From positions 186,001 to 250,000 of the forward strand of contig NZ_MRTH01000006.1 of NCBI RefSeq assembly GCF_001956045.1: a stretch of 64,000 nt of DNA, read 5' to 3'. A model generated the notes under the pieces. The model did no database searches, was not told where the DNA came from, and worked only from the letters and a program-made list of their open reading frames with translations. Positions within the stretch are counted from its first letter, which is position 1. Each line of letters begins with the position of its first letter. A program made the translations under genes and the position numbers. Origin of the DNA: Paenibacillus sp. FSL H7-0331 (lineage in GTDB: Bacteria; Bacillota; Bacilli; Paenibacillales; NBRC-103111). Shown piece by piece: positions 1 to 9,182 of the stretch.

Positions 1-2
1 AT

Positions 3-2234
3 CAGGGCTCAGACGGTTTGACTGAGGGGTACGATACGGATGCTGGAATCGACCTTGCCGCAGAGGCGCGTGAGATGGAGACGGTACAGCTTGAAGCAAG
101 AATGATTGCGGCTCAAATTCATAAACTGCTTGGACAGACCGGCGACGGTACTTTTCAGGTATTTGACAAATCGGCGAAGGGTCCGCGAGATGTGACTTAT
201 CGGGACATCGTTATTTTGCTTAGAGCGACCCAGCAGTGGTCTCCCGTTCTGATTGAAGAGCTGCGGCAGCAGGGGATTCCTGCTTATGCAGAGCTGAATA
301 CAGGGTATTTTTCCGCGATGGAAGTCGAGGTCGTGTTATCCTTGTTGAAGGTGATCGATAATCCCTTTCAGGATATTCCGCTTGCTTCCGTGCTCCGCTC
401 GCCAATCGTTCAATTGACAACAGAGCAGCTCGCGTGTATCCGCATTGCCAGCAGTCAGGGCTCCTTTTACGAAGCGATGTGCTTGTATGCGATCGAGGGA
501 GCACATGAATCCGGACCTGGCGGAAAGCTTGCGATGGATAGAGACTTGCAAAACAAGCTTCGCGTTTTTATGGCCCTTTTGGACGGTTGGAGGGAAGAGG
601 CGCGACACGGCGCATTGGCAGATTTGATCTGGAATATTTTCCGGGTTACCGGCTTCTTTGATTTTGTTGCTGGGCTGCCCGGTGGTCAGCAGCGTCAAGC
701 CAATTTAAGGGCATTGTATGATCGTGCCCGTCAATATGAAGCAACATCATTTCGCGGGTTGTTTCGGTTTCTGCGTTTTGTTGAACGGATGAAGGACAAT
801 GGGGGAGACCTTGGTACCGCTCGAGCTCTCGGTGAACAGGAAAATGTGGTGAGGATCATGTCGATCCATAAAAGCAAGGGCTTGGAATTTCCTGTTGTCT
901 TCTGTGCGGCAATGTCCAAAAGATTCAATATGCGCGACCTGACTGAGGCTTTTATGGTTCATAAGGACCTTGGATTTGGACCCAAGTTTACCGACTCAGC
1001 AGCAAGAATCAGCTATCCCACGCTGCCTTGGCTCGCTATCAGGCGCAAGCAGCGTATGGAAATGATCGCTGAAGAGATGCGCGTGCTTTATGTAGCCCTA
1101 ACCCGTGCACGAGAGAAGCTGTATATTTTGGCTACGATCAAAGGGGCAGACAAGCTGCTGCATCAGTGGTCACGGTATGTGGATCATGATAAGCTGCTGC
1201 TGCCAGATTCCGCTGTCTCTAGTGCGCGCTCATATATGGATTGGATCGGACCAGCGATCATGCGCCATCCGAGCGGGGCATCACTGCGTCATCAAGCGGG
1301 TATTAGCAACAAGCCGCCTGAATTTATGAACAAGGAAACCTCCTTGTGGCAGGTGCAGATCATTAGACCGGAGCATGCTGCCGCGCATGCCCAAGCGGCC
1401 GTTACAGCAGCTGTCGATGAACAACAAAAGCAATCCGTACTTGGATTAGAGCATGTAGAAGAAGGACAGTATTGGGAATATGAAGTTGCGCATAAACTGG
1501 CATGGACATATCCTGAAGCCCAAGCGTCCACACTGCCTTCAAAAATTTCTGTCACTGAATTGAAACGGCAGTCCGAGCATATCCGCCTGCTGGCCAATGA
1601 ATCCGGTGAGACGCTTTATCCAGAGGCAGCGGAAGTGATAAACCCGGTCTATCAGCCAGTCATTGTTCGGCGTCCGCGATTTATGGAGCAGAAGAAAATG
1701 AATGCAGTAGAGCGTGGTACCGTGTTTCATGCTGTGATGCAGCATATTCCTATCACCCACGAACCTTCGATTCAGGATGTGCAGGAAACTCTGGATGATA
1801 TGGTACAGAGAGAGTTAATCACAGACGAGCAGAGTCAAGTGGTGGAGCCAGAAGTCATCGCAGCTTTCTTTCGCAGCCATGTGGGACAACGCCTTTTACA
1901 TTCGTCCGAGGTATATCGTGAGGTTCCCTTCAGCTATGGAATTCCTGCCAATGAGGCCTATGCAGACTCTGATTCATCCGAATCGCAGTCATCGGACATC
2001 GTTTTGCTGCAGGGTATGATTGATTGCTTGTTTGTAGAAGCAGACGGCCTTGTTCTGATTGATTTCAAAACGGACCGTGTTCCAGATGACAGTGAAACTT
2101 CTGTAAATATGATCAAAGAGCGTCATAGACAGCAAATCGAATTGTATGCGAACGCAGTGGAAACGATCTGGAAACGGCCAGTGAAGGGGAAATATATCTT
2201 TTTATTTGATGGTGCAAGATTGCTGGAGCTGTGA
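3..2234 (+). CDS. addA: ATP-dependent helicase/nuclease subunit A, C-terminal part (AddA)
   Basis: The reading frame is open through the left edge, so this is the 3' part (about 743 codons) of a gene that normally encodes about 1200-1350 residues. AddA pairs with AddB to process double-strand breaks for recombination, the Gram-positive counterpart of RecBCD. Visible: UvrD-type helicase motifs 'SIHKSKGLEFPVVF' (near 860-900) and 'LYVALTRAREKLYI' (near 1090-1130), then a RecB-like nuclease domain with 'ERGTVFHAVMQHI', 'GMIDCLF' and 'LIDFKTD', which supply the usual acidic and lysine active-site residues. The N-terminal Walker A half lies outside the window. The stop is followed by a promoter for the next gene, so this is probably the end of an addBA operon. 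Confidence 0.95.
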   Translation, partial: QGSDGLTEGYDTDAGIDLAAEAREMETVQLEARMIAAQIHKLLGQTGDGTFQVFDKSAKGPRDVTYRDIVILLRATQQWSPVLIEELRQQGIPAYAELNTGYFSAMEVEVVLSLLKVIDNPFQDIPLASVLRSPIVQLTTEQLACIRIASSQGSFYEAMCLYAIEGAHESGPGGKLAMDRDLQNKLRVFMALLDGWREEARHGALADLIWNIFRVTGFFDFVAGLPGGQQRQANLRALYDRARQYEATSFRGLFRFLRFVERMKDNGGDLGTARALGEQENVVRIMSIHKSKGLEFPVVFCAAMSKRFNMRDLTEAFMVHKDLGFGPKFTDSAARISYPTLPWLAIRRKQRMEMIAEEMRVLYVALTRAREKLYILATIKGADKLLHQWSRYVDHDKLLLPDSAVSSARSYMDWIGPAIMRHPSGASLRHQAGISNKPPEFMNKETSLWQVQIIRPEHAAAHAQAAVTAAVDEQQKQSVLGLEHVEEGQYWEYEVAHKLAWTYPEAQASTLPSKISVTELKRQSEHIRLLANESGETLYPEAAEVINPVYQPVIVRRPRFMEQKKMNAVERGTVFHAVMQHIPITHEPSIQDVQETLDDMVQRELITDEQSQVVEPEVIAAFFRSHVGQRLLHSSEVYREVPFSYGIPANEAYADSDSSESQSSDIVLLQGMIDCLFVEADGLVLIDFKTDRVPDDSETSVNMIKERHRQQIELYANAVETIWKRPVKGKYIFLFDGARLLEL

Positions 2235-2251
2235 TCCTAGCAACCATTTTT

Positions 2252-2283
2252 TTGACAAGACCTAACTATATCTGCTGTATAAT
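2252..2283 (+). promoter_or_regulatory. Candidate sigma-A promoter for the GH26-like gene
   Basis: A perfect TTGACA (2252-2257) and a perfect TATAAT (2278-2283) lie in the addA-GH26 gap. The spacer is 20 bp, longer than the preferred 17, so strength is uncertain. Confidence 0.5.
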
Positions 2284-2289
2284 GGGTAC

Positions 2290-2314
2290 AGATGACATTT
2301 AAAGTCGTCTTTTT
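2290..2314 (+). terminator. Possible leader hairpin/attenuator before the GH26-like gene
   Basis: AGATGAC (2290-2296) pairs with GTCGTCT (2304-2310) with one G-U pair, and a T run follows at once. It sits just after the -10 box and before the ribosome site GGGGGAGAG. It may be a weak early terminator or a 5' stabilising hairpin. Confidence 0.3.
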
Positions 2315-2335
2315 CAGAAGTAGGGGGAGAGAAGT

Positions 2336-4450
2336 ATGAAACTATTTGGCAAGAAAACATCACATTTCAAAAAAGGTCTAGCCACATGCATGGTAGCCTC
2401 AATGCTGCTATCGGGAGCTTCTGCTGTCCAGGCGGATCCGATTTGGGATCGATGGCAAGCAGCAGAAAAGGCTAACAAGAACGGTCACCCGGAGCTTGCT
2501 GTTCCGGATTGGAAGTTTCTTGTCGACCACTATGCTTCAATTGGGGATTGGCAGGGGGCTGCATTATTTTGCGGATGGCTTGATGAGTACTATGACAAGA
2601 TCCAGGATTACGAGAACGCGATTTATTATTATGAGCTGGAAAATATGTACTGGCTCAAAGACGGCAAGGATTGGGGAGCTGTTGATTTGCAACGCGCCGA
2701 GCAGATTCGGACGATTACGGATCTGTACATGTCCACGTCTGACGTTGAGGTCTTGAAGAAGCAAGGTGCTCCAGTGAGTGGCAAGCTGGCTAAATACGAA
2801 CCGGAATATGGAATATATATTGGAATGTACTCCGAACAGGATCCGGCAATGGGCAATAACTTTAGTAAATCGCAATCCGTGTATGGCAGCAAGCACGCCC
2901 ATTATTTAGCATATACCCCATATGATGCACCATTCCCCAAGCAGTATGCGACTAATGCCAAGCAGGCGGGGGCGGGACTGCAGATTGCCTGGGAACCGAG
3001 TAATGGTCTGGATTCCGTGCAGGATAATGCACATTTAAGGGAATGGGCACGCGCGGCTAAGGCAACAGGTATTCCGATCTTTTTGCGCTATGCCAGTGAA
3101 ATGAATGGTAATTGGGTAGTCTGGCATGGAGATCCACAGAAGTATATTGAGAAATTCCGGCTAGTGCATGACGTGATGGCAGAGGAAGCACCGAATGTGG
3201 CGATGGTGTGGAGTCCTGGAGATGTACCCGCCTATTCGATGGATGTGTACTATCCGGGGGATGATTACGTCGACTGGGTTGGAGTGAACATGTATACGGA
3301 GCCTTATGAGAATGGGAATCCGGCGACTGCCAATATGCAGGCAACGAGTCCGATAGAACGGCTGGATTATTTATACAAAACCTATTCGGATCGCAAGCCA
3401 CTCATGATCAGTGAAACGGCTGTATCACATTATGCTCATATTCCGCAAGAATCGTTTACTGATTACGGGCTGCTGAATTTGCATCGTTTGTACCAAATCA
3501 TGCCACTTAAATACCCGCGTCTCAAATCGATCAATTACTTTAATGTGGATTTGAAGGATCGCGAGTCCCGCAATAACTATCTACTTGGCGACAATGAAGC
3601 GATGAAAAAGCTGTACAGCAGCATGATCACTGCACCCTTTTATTTAAAAAAGGTTGAGCAGGGCTCAAAGCCTGCGGATAGCGTAGGTCATATAAAGCTG
3701 AATAATCAACGGAATTCTTTTCAAGGTAAAACTCAGATCACGCCTTGGGTAAAGATACCTGACTTATATATCCATCAAATCGATTATTTCATTAATGGTA
3801 AGCTCATCGAATCGCAGAGCAATCCACCATTCGGCATTGAGCTGAACGCCGACCAGGTTCCCGAAGGCTCCACGCTGCAGCTGAATATTTATAACCGTGC
3901 TGGATATCAGGTTGCGAGCAAGTCGTATCCGTTGTCCGCTGATATATCTGTAACTATTGATGGTAAGCTGCAAAAGTACGAACAAGCTCCTGTTATTCGT
4001 GAAGGCAATACACTCGCTCCGCTTCGGGCTATCTTTGAGTCCATGGGAGCCACCGTGGATTGGGATGCGAGTACTCAGACTGCGACAGGTCGAAAGGGTG
4101 GGACTTCGGTTTCTCTACGTGTGGGTGAGCGTAAAGTGATCAAAAATGGTCAGACCATAGAACTGGAGGTTCCAGCGCAGCTCATTAACGGGTATACTAT
4201 GGCGCCGGCACGTTTTATCGGTGAGGCTTTTGGCGGTGTATTGGATTGGGATAGTAAGGCACGCAAGGTTATAATCAAAACCTCCACCACAACATCCATG
4301 TTACACGACTCCCAGGCTCCGGTTTCATCAGCGTCGATGCTGCTCAATCAGCATGATCAACGATCTGAAACAGTTACAACGAGCTTGTCTGACAGGCTGG
4401 TTGCTGCTTTTCTGCTTACATGGAAAAATGTGATCATGGCTGTATCGTAG
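2336..4450 (+). CDS. Secreted glycoside hydrolase (GH26-like) with copper-amine-oxidase-like C-terminal domain
   Basis: A 704-residue exported protein. It begins with a Sec signal peptide (basic start, hydrophobic stretch about 14-30, 'ASAVQA' cleavage region). A helical, possibly TPR-like region (about 40-130) is followed by a TIM-barrel-like domain (about 155-430). In that domain 'LRYASEMNGNW' (Glu255) and 'LMISETAVSH' (Glu360) look like the acid/base and nucleophile glutamates of clan A glycosidases, closest to GH26 beta-mannanases. Residues about 545-640 ('GNTLAPLRAIFESMGATVDW', 'GYTMAPARFIGEAFGGVLDW') form the copper-amine-oxidase N-terminal-like domain frequent in Paenibacillus surface proteins. 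The substrate cannot be read from sequence; mannan-type polysaccharide is inferred from the family. ATG follows a strong GGGGGAGAG site. It appears monocistronic. Confidence 0.8.
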   Translation: MKLFGKKTSHFKKGLATCMVASMLLSGASAVQADPIWDRWQAAEKANKNGHPELAVPDWKFLVDHYASIGDWQGAALFCGWLDEYYDKIQDYENAIYYYELENMYWLKDGKDWGAVDLQRAEQIRTITDLYMSTSDVEVLKKQGAPVSGKLAKYEPEYGIYIGMYSEQDPAMGNNFSKSQSVYGSKHAHYLAYTPYDAPFPKQYATNAKQAGAGLQIAWEPSNGLDSVQDNAHLREWARAAKATGIPIFLRYASEMNGNWVVWHGDPQKYIEKFRLVHDVMAEEAPNVAMVWSPGDVPAYSMDVYYPGDDYVDWVGVNMYTEPYENGNPATANMQATSPIERLDYLYKTYSDRKPLMISETAVSHYAHIPQESFTDYGLLNLHRLYQIMPLKYPRLKSINYFNVDLKDRESRNNYLLGDNEAMKKLYSSMITAPFYLKKVEQGSKPADSVGHIKLNNQRNSFQGKTQITPWVKIPDLYIHQIDYFINGKLIESQSNPPFGIELNADQVPEGSTLQLNIYNRAGYQVASKSYPLSADISVTIDGKLQKYEQAPVIREGNTLAPLRAIFESMGATVDWDASTQTATGRKGGTSVSLRVGERKVIKNGQTIELEVPAQLINGYTMAPARFIGEAFGGVLDWDSKARKVIIKTSTTTSMLHDSQAPVSSASMLLNQHDQRSETVTTSLSDRLVAAFLLTWKNVIMAVS

Positions 4451-4489
4451 AAACGCGAACAATAATTAATAAAACAATAGATTTCATAC

Positions 4490-4539
4490 GTTATTTCGGG
4501 GGAATCACATAAAAACATAAAGTGTTTCCCCGAAATAAC
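4490..4539. repeat. 12-bp inverted repeat, possible RNA hairpin
   Basis: GTTATTTCGGGG (4490-4501) is the exact reverse complement of CCCCGAAATAAC (4528-4539) with a 26-nt AT-rich loop. No T run follows on either side, so it is not a clear intrinsic terminator. It lies 40 bp after the GH26-like gene and 130 bp before the GGDEF-EAL gene, so it could be a 3' end structure or an operator. Confidence 0.55.
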
Positions 4540-4671
4540 CACAAAAACATAATATTTTGTATAAACATCTGTTGAATATTAACAATGTAAGGTGTATATT
4601 TCTAACAGAAAAGAAATATTTTTGACTATGGTTTTTTCAATTTGTAGCAGATATAGCAACGGAGGACTTTA

Positions 4672-7194
4672 ATGAAAAATTGGTTGCTTCCGGCCACCGC
4701 GTTAATGAATCGTTTGAATTATATGCAAAAGTTTTTTTTAATTGGCCTACTGTTAGTGCTGCCAAGCGGACTTTTTATTACATTGCTGATAGGGAACATC
4801 AATAAGGAGATTGAATCCTTAATTAAAGAAAGACAAGGGCTCGAATATATAACGGGTGTCAGCCATTTTATTGAAGATTTACAATTACACAGAGGTATGA
4901 AAAATGCTTACTTGCACGGAGACCATTCATTTGACCAGCAGTTGACAAGCAAGCGTGTGGATATTGAAAAAGATATTCAACAAATCAGAGCGATGAACCA
5001 ACTCTATGGCGAGGTACTGCAACCGGAGACACGTTTTAACCAAATGATGGATGACTGGGAGCTTATCAAAGATATTAAGTCAGTGAGTGATGCCAACTTA
5101 AGCTTTTCCATACATAGTGAAATCATTGCTCAATCCATAGCGTTAACTGAACATGTCAGCAGCACGTCAGGGTTGAAGACCGATCGGCACAACGAAAGCT
5201 ATAACCTGGTTGATGGGCTAATTGGCAAGCTGCTTGTCATGCTTGAACATTTGGGGCAAACAAGAGGTATCGCTTCCGGTATTGCCGCTGATAAGCAGCT
5301 TGGAATAGATCTCAAGACACAATTAACCGTTTTGAGAGGGTTGATTCGTTCGGCTCTTGATATTGTAAAAGGGAGCCTGAATATTATTTATGAGGAAGAC
5401 CCTTCGTTAAAACAACCGATTAAGCGGCAAATGGATGCTATTGAGCAAGGAATTAATCAATTCATTTACTGGCTGGATACTGAAATTATGAATGCTAACA
5501 GCTTACAGATATCATCACCAGCTATATTTGAAATAGGTACCTCCTCGATTCAAATGGGCTTTGAGCTTCAACATACCGGCATACCGATTATAGATCATCT
5601 ACTTCAAGAACGCATAGAAGCATGGGTCAGACAAAGAATGATGTTTTTGGCTATATTAACGATTGCTTGTCTGGTTGTGGCTTATTTGTTTCTCGGGCTG
5701 TATCGATCTGTCATTCATTCTGTACATGCTTTGAACGATGCCTCTTCCAGACTGGCTGAAGGCGATCTGACAGCAAGAGTTAGGCTGAATTCACAGGATG
5801 AATTGCTTTCCGTGGGCACGGCCTACAACCATATGGCAGAAGCTTTTGAAAGTATATGGAGTGAGAGAAAGGCACACGAAGAGCAGCTGAAGTATCGTGC
5901 TTATCATGATCAGCTTACGGGCTTACCCAACAGAGTTAATTTTCAGGAGCAATTAAATGCACATATTGGGGATAGCAGGCGATTAGACCGAATGCTGGCT
6001 ATTTTATTTATTGATCTGGACCGGTTTAAAATCGTGAACGATACGTTGGGTCATAAAGCAGGTGATCTGCTGCTTCAAACCGTAGCGGTTCGCTTGTCGG
6101 ACGAGCAGTTCGCTAACTGTCAGCTCTTTCGAATGGGTGGTGATGAATTTACAGCCATTATTCCCTTTATTGAGTCCAAGGAAGAGGCGGTTTCGATCGC
6201 AGAGCGGATGCTCACCGTATTGGATCAGCCCATTACCCTCGATACATACGAAATGAAAGCTTCCGCAAGTATCGGCATCAGTGTGTATCCTTCTGACGGA
6301 CAAACCTTGCAGGAACTATTAACCAATGCGGATATGTCCATGTATGTAGCCAAAAAACAAGGCAGCAATGGGTACCAATTATATCATCCATTGCTGAACG
6401 AGCAAGCTCAGAGAAAGCAAGCTATGGAATTGGAATTACGTATGGCCCTGGAAAGAAACGAGTTTTCGCTATATTACCAGCCTCGTATTCAACTGCTGGG
6501 TGGACATTATACGACTGTTGAGGCACTTATCCGCTGGAATCATCCTGAGCTGGGACTTGTCGCTCCTGCGATTTTTATTCCCTTGGCCGAAGAAACAGGT
6601 TTAATAAAACCTATCGGAGAGTGGGTGCTTCGTACTGCCTGTCGGCAAAGTAACCAGTGGCAATCGGAAGGGATAACAGATGTAAATATGGCTGTTAACA
6701 TATCAGGTGTTCAATTTCAGAGTGACTACTTTATTCAAGAGATTGCTGATATTCTTGCCGAGTCCGACTTTGATCCGAATAAGCTTGAATTTGAGCTGAC
6801 GGAAAGTGTTGTGATGGTTAACGTACCCCAGGCGATCTCCAAGATGAAGCAGCTCAGAGATCAAGGTATTCGAATTTCAATCGATGATTTTGGAACCGGT
6901 TTTTCATCGCTTAGTTATTTGAAATATTTTCCGGTTGATATACTAAAAATTGACCGTTCTTTCGTTAAAGATATCCCACTCGCCCCCAAGGACACGGCTA
7001 TTACCAAAACAATTATCGCGCTAGCCCGCAGACTTGGCTTGGAGGTTGTTGCTGAAGGTGTGGAAACAGAGGAACAGATGGCCTTTTTGAAAAGCAGAAA
7101 TTGTAACGAGGCTCAAGGCTATTTATTAAGCAAGCCATTACCAGCTCTTGAAATGACAGCGCTTTTAAAAAACCACCAACTTTCTGTCGGATAG
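4672..7194 (+). CDS. Membrane c-di-GMP signalling protein: sensor-HAMP-GGDEF-EAL
   Basis: An 840-residue inner-membrane protein. TM1 is about residues 19-43 and TM2 about 322-345; between them lies a long helical extracytoplasmic domain with 'LHRGMKNAYL' and 'QTRGIASGIA' segments resembling NIT (nitrate/nitrite-type) sensors. HAMP follows (about 346-400), then a diguanylate cyclase domain with intact GGDEF (489-493) and an EAL phosphodiesterase domain with EAL (617-619), 'ELTESV', 'DDFGTGFSS', 'KIDRSFV' and 'EGVET' all kept. The RxxD product-inhibition site five residues before GGDEF is not visible ('NCQLF' occupies it). Both enzyme activities could therefore be active; the net direction cannot be read. 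It is flanked by non-coding DNA on both sides and is likely a single-gene unit. RBS GGAGGA. Confidence 0.92.
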   Translation: MKNWLLPATALMNRLNYMQKFFLIGLLLVLPSGLFITLLIGNINKEIESLIKERQGLEYITGVSHFIEDLQLHRGMKNAYLHGDHSFDQQLTSKRVDIEKDIQQIRAMNQLYGEVLQPETRFNQMMDDWELIKDIKSVSDANLSFSIHSEIIAQSIALTEHVSSTSGLKTDRHNESYNLVDGLIGKLLVMLEHLGQTRGIASGIAADKQLGIDLKTQLTVLRGLIRSALDIVKGSLNIIYEEDPSLKQPIKRQMDAIEQGINQFIYWLDTEIMNANSLQISSPAIFEIGTSSIQMGFELQHTGIPIIDHLLQERIEAWVRQRMMFLAILTIACLVVAYLFLGLYRSVIHSVHALNDASSRLAEGDLTARVRLNSQDELLSVGTAYNHMAEAFESIWSERKAHEEQLKYRAYHDQLTGLPNRVNFQEQLNAHIGDSRRLDRMLAILFIDLDRFKIVNDTLGHKAGDLLLQTVAVRLSDEQFANCQLFRMGGDEFTAIIPFIESKEEAVSIAERMLTVLDQPITLDTYEMKASASIGISVYPSDGQTLQELLTNADMSMYVAKKQGSNGYQLYHPLLNEQAQRKQAMELELRMALERNEFSLYYQPRIQLLGGHYTTVEALIRWNHPELGLVAPAIFIPLAEETGLIKPIGEWVLRTACRQSNQWQSEGITDVNMAVNISGVQFQSDYFIQEIADILAESDFDPNKLEFELTESVVMVNVPQAISKMKQLRDQGIRISIDDFGTGFSSLSYLKYFPVDILKIDRSFVKDIPLAPKDTAITKTIIALARRLGLEVVAEGVETEEQMAFLKSRNCNEAQGYLLSKPLPALEMTALLKNHQLSVG

Positions 7195-7282
7195 CATCAA
7201 GCGCTGACTGGATTTTCAGACCTGCATTCGGTATGATAGAAAAGTAATTCTGATCATTGAGTATAAAGGAGGATTTCCACCT

Positions 7283-7627
7283 GTGAGCTGTATATTTTGC
7301 AAAATCGTAGAAGGATCGATTCCTTCCAGCAAAGTGTATGAGAATGAGCAAGTATTGGCATTTCGCGACATTCAGCCTGCTGCACCTGTACATATTTTAA
7401 TTATACCGAAAAAGCATATTGCGACCATGAATGATGTTGAGGCGGATGACCGTGGATTGATCGGTGATTTACATATGGCTGCCCAGGAAATTGCCAAACA
7501 GGAAGGCGTTTATGACAGTGGCTACAGGTTGATTAACAACTGTGGCGCAGACTCCGGACAAGTGGTTTTCCACATTCATTACCATTTATTAGCTGGTGAA
7601 AAGCTTGGTGCACTCAACGCAAAATAA
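7283..7627 (+). CDS. hit: HIT family nucleotide hydrolase
   Basis: A 114-residue histidine-triad protein. The catalytic triad 'HIHYHLL' sits near residues 96-102, after the family pattern 'GYRLINNCGADSGQ'. HIT proteins of the HinT branch hydrolyse AMP linked to amines or acyl groups as cytoplasmic dimers; the natural substrate is not known. The start is GTG at 7283, preceded by a near-perfect AAAGGAGG site. N-terminal CxxC ('CIFCKIVEG') with a histidine further on suggests the zinc-binding HIT form. It stands just before rpsU. Confidence 0.93.
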   Translation: MSCIFCKIVEGSIPSSKVYENEQVLAFRDIQPAAPVHILIIPKKHIATMNDVEADDRGLIGDLHMAAQEIAKQEGVYDSGYRLINNCGADSGQVVFHIHYHLLAGEKLGALNAK

Positions 7628-7643
7628 ATTTTTGCCATCTAGG

Positions 7644-7672
7644 TTGACCTATGTTTGTGTATGCAATATAAT
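7644..7672 (+). promoter_or_regulatory. Sigma-A promoter for rpsU-yqeY
   Basis: TTGACC (7644-7649), a 17-bp spacer and a perfect TATAAT (7667-7672). Transcription would start near 7679, about 54 nt before the rpsU start codon. Confidence 0.75.
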
Positions 7673-7732
7673 TGTAGTTGATAAACTGCTTTTTTTTGTC
7701 TTGGACGGTCTGTTCGGAGGGAGGGAAAACTG

Positions 7733-7906
7733 GTGTCAGAAACTCGAGTTCGCAAAAATGAAACTATAGATGCTGCACTTCGTCGCTTTAAGCGCACCAT
7801 CGCAAAAGATGGCGTGTTAGCGGAGGTAAAGAAACGCAAGCATTATGAAAAACCAAGCGTTAAGCGTAAGTTAAAGTCTGAGGCTGCTCGTAAGAGAAAG
7901 TTCTAG
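7733..7906 (+). CDS. rpsU: 30S ribosomal protein S21
   Basis: A 57-residue basic protein beginning [18 protein letters not shown] and ending in the lysine/arginine-rich tail AARKRKF, the normal length for Gram-positive S21. It binds the 30S platform near the anti-Shine-Dalgarno region and affects initiation. The start is GTG at 7733 after a GGAGGGAGGG site. It has its own promoter and is followed 12 bp later by yqeY, as in other Bacillales. Confidence 0.97.
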   Translation: MSETRVRKNETIDAALRRFKRTIAKDGVLAEVKKRKHYEKPSVKRKLKSEAARKRKF

Positions 7907-7918
7907 GGGGCTTAAACG

Positions 7919-8362
7919 ATGAGCTTAAGCGAAAAACTCAATGAAGATATGAAGCTTGCGATGAAGAGCCAGGCCAAGTTTAAACTCTCCGTAATCCGTA
8001 TGGTTCGTGCCTCTATCAAGAATATCGAGATAGATCAACGTAAACCCTTAGATGACCAAGAAGTACTTGAAGTTCTAAGTCGCGAGATAAAACAACGTAG
8101 GGATTCCCTCCAAGAGTTCGAAAAAGCCGGTCGTGATGATCTGGCGGAAACCGTTAAGGCTGAAATTGAAATTCTGATCGAGTACTTACCGCAGCAGCTT
8201 ACTGAAGAAGAAGTGAAATCCATTGTACAGCAGACCATCCAAGAAGTGGGTGCCTCTTCTAAAGCGGATATGGGAAAAGTCATGGGTGCATTGATGCCAA
8301 AGGTGAAGGGACGTGCCGATGGCAAGATTGTCAATCAGGCCGTTCAACAGCTATTATCATAG
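7919..8362 (+). CDS. yqeY: GatB/YqeY domain-containing protein
   Basis: A 147-residue cytoplasmic protein matching the full-length YqeY family, which resembles the tRNA-binding C-terminal domain of GatB in the Glu-tRNA(Gln) amidotransferase. Diagnostic stretches are '[16 protein letters not shown]', '[17 protein letters not shown]' and the C-terminal '[17 protein letters not shown]'. The exact role is not established. It is co-transcribed with rpsU and closed by a strong terminator. Confidence 0.95.
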   Translation: MSLSEKLNEDMKLAMKSQAKFKLSVIRMVRASIKNIEIDQRKPLDDQEVLEVLSREIKQRRDSLQEFEKAGRDDLAETVKAEIEILIEYLPQQLTEEEVKSIVQQTIQEVGASSKADMGKVMGALMPKVKGRADGKIVNQAVQQLLS

Positions 8363-8366
8363 CAGC

Positions 8367-8398
8367 AAAAAAACACTCCTTTTAGGAGTGTTTTTTTG
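8367..8398 (+). terminator. Intrinsic terminator of rpsU-yqeY
   Basis: ACACTCCT (8373-8380), loop TTT, AGGAGTGT (8384-8391), flanked by an A run and a seven-base T run. Confidence 0.93.
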
Positions 8399-8521
8399 TG
8401 TTTGAACAGGGTTCGATATGCTTTAAATACAACATATAGCCATCTCTAACATAAATGCATAAGCTGTGATAGGAAGAAACTGTTTTAGAAATGGCTTCCT
8501 ATGAAGCTCAAAAAAAGAAAG

Positions 8522-8560
8522 TGCTTGCGAAGACAGCTTCCATTGGAAGCTCTAAGGAGG
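8522..8560 (+). repeat. RBS-hairpin cassette, copy 1 (before nfeD-like gene)
   Basis: Head TGCTTGCGAAGACAG, stem AGCTTCC/GGAAGCT with loop ATT, tail CTAAGGAGG that serves as the ribosome site 8 bp before the ATG at 8568. Head and tail match the copies at 10676, 46581, 49335, 54182 and 54222, whereas the stem sequence differs but still pairs. Confidence 0.8.
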
Positions 8561-8567
8561 TTCTGAT

Positions 8568-8975
8568 ATGCATCCATGGATTCAGATCCCGATTCCGTTT
8601 ATGTGGTCACAAGGTATAGCGATCTTGATGACTCCGCGTTGGATGATGGGTTTACTATTTGTAGTAGCAATAATCATTGTTGGGATGATTTCCATTCGTC
8701 GGTTCAAGCGAATCAGTAAAGGAATTGACAATGCGCTTCAAGGACAGCCAGGCGTCGATTCAGCGCTCTCCTACTCTTTGCAGCGTACAGACCTGCTGGG
8801 ACAATCAGGCCTGGCTATCACCCCTTTACGGCCCTCAGGAACGATAGCAGTGGCTGATGAGCAAGTGGATGTTGTAACCTATGGCGAATTCATACCCGTG
8901 AACAAGCTGGTTGTCGTTGTACAGGTAGAAGGAGCCTTAATAAGAGTTCGTGAACAACAGGAAATCATTCATTGA
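8568..8975 (+). CDS. Short NfeD-like membrane protein
   Basis: A 135-residue protein with one clear transmembrane segment (about 27-44) and a C-terminal OB-fold region with the NfeD pattern 'LLGQSGLAITPLRPSG' and 'VVVQVEGALIRV'. NfeD proteins work next to flotillin-like SPFH proteins in membrane organisation. In B. subtilis this position holds the long YqeZ (protease plus NfeD) and floA; here only the short OB-fold form is present and no flotillin gene follows before yqfC. ATG at 8568 is served by the GGAGG at the end of the hairpin cassette. Confidence 0.8.
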   Translation: MHPWIQIPIPFMWSQGIAILMTPRWMMGLLFVVAIIIVGMISIRRFKRISKGIDNALQGQPGVDSALSYSLQRTDLLGQSGLAITPLRPSGTIAVADEQVDVVTYGEFIPVNKLVVVVQVEGALIRVREQQEIIH

Positions 8976-9182
8976 AGCTAACCCAACATTCAGAGAGGAC
9001 TTGAGGAGCCTTTGATGCCACTAGATCGTGGAGTCGGAGGTTCTTTTGCATGCTTTCATAAACAGCGTTTTATTCGCATATGTTGTAAACAGTATATGTG
9101 GGTTCAGTAAGGGCAGCGCAATAATTCGTTAGACTCTCAGGAAGTACAATATCCGTCGAAAAGCTCTCAAGGGGGATACAGT

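Noticed and set aside
9077..9098. Imperfect palindrome CATAT...ATATG upstream of yqfC
   Set aside because: Only 5+3 paired bases with mismatches in AT-rich DNA; could be chance and fits no known operator I can name.
9015..9110. A 31-codon ATG frame after GAGGAG between the nfeD-like gene and yqfC
   Set aside because: Has a plausible ribosome site but is very short, rich in Cys, Phe and Arg without a known family (it is not YqfB), so coding is unsupported.
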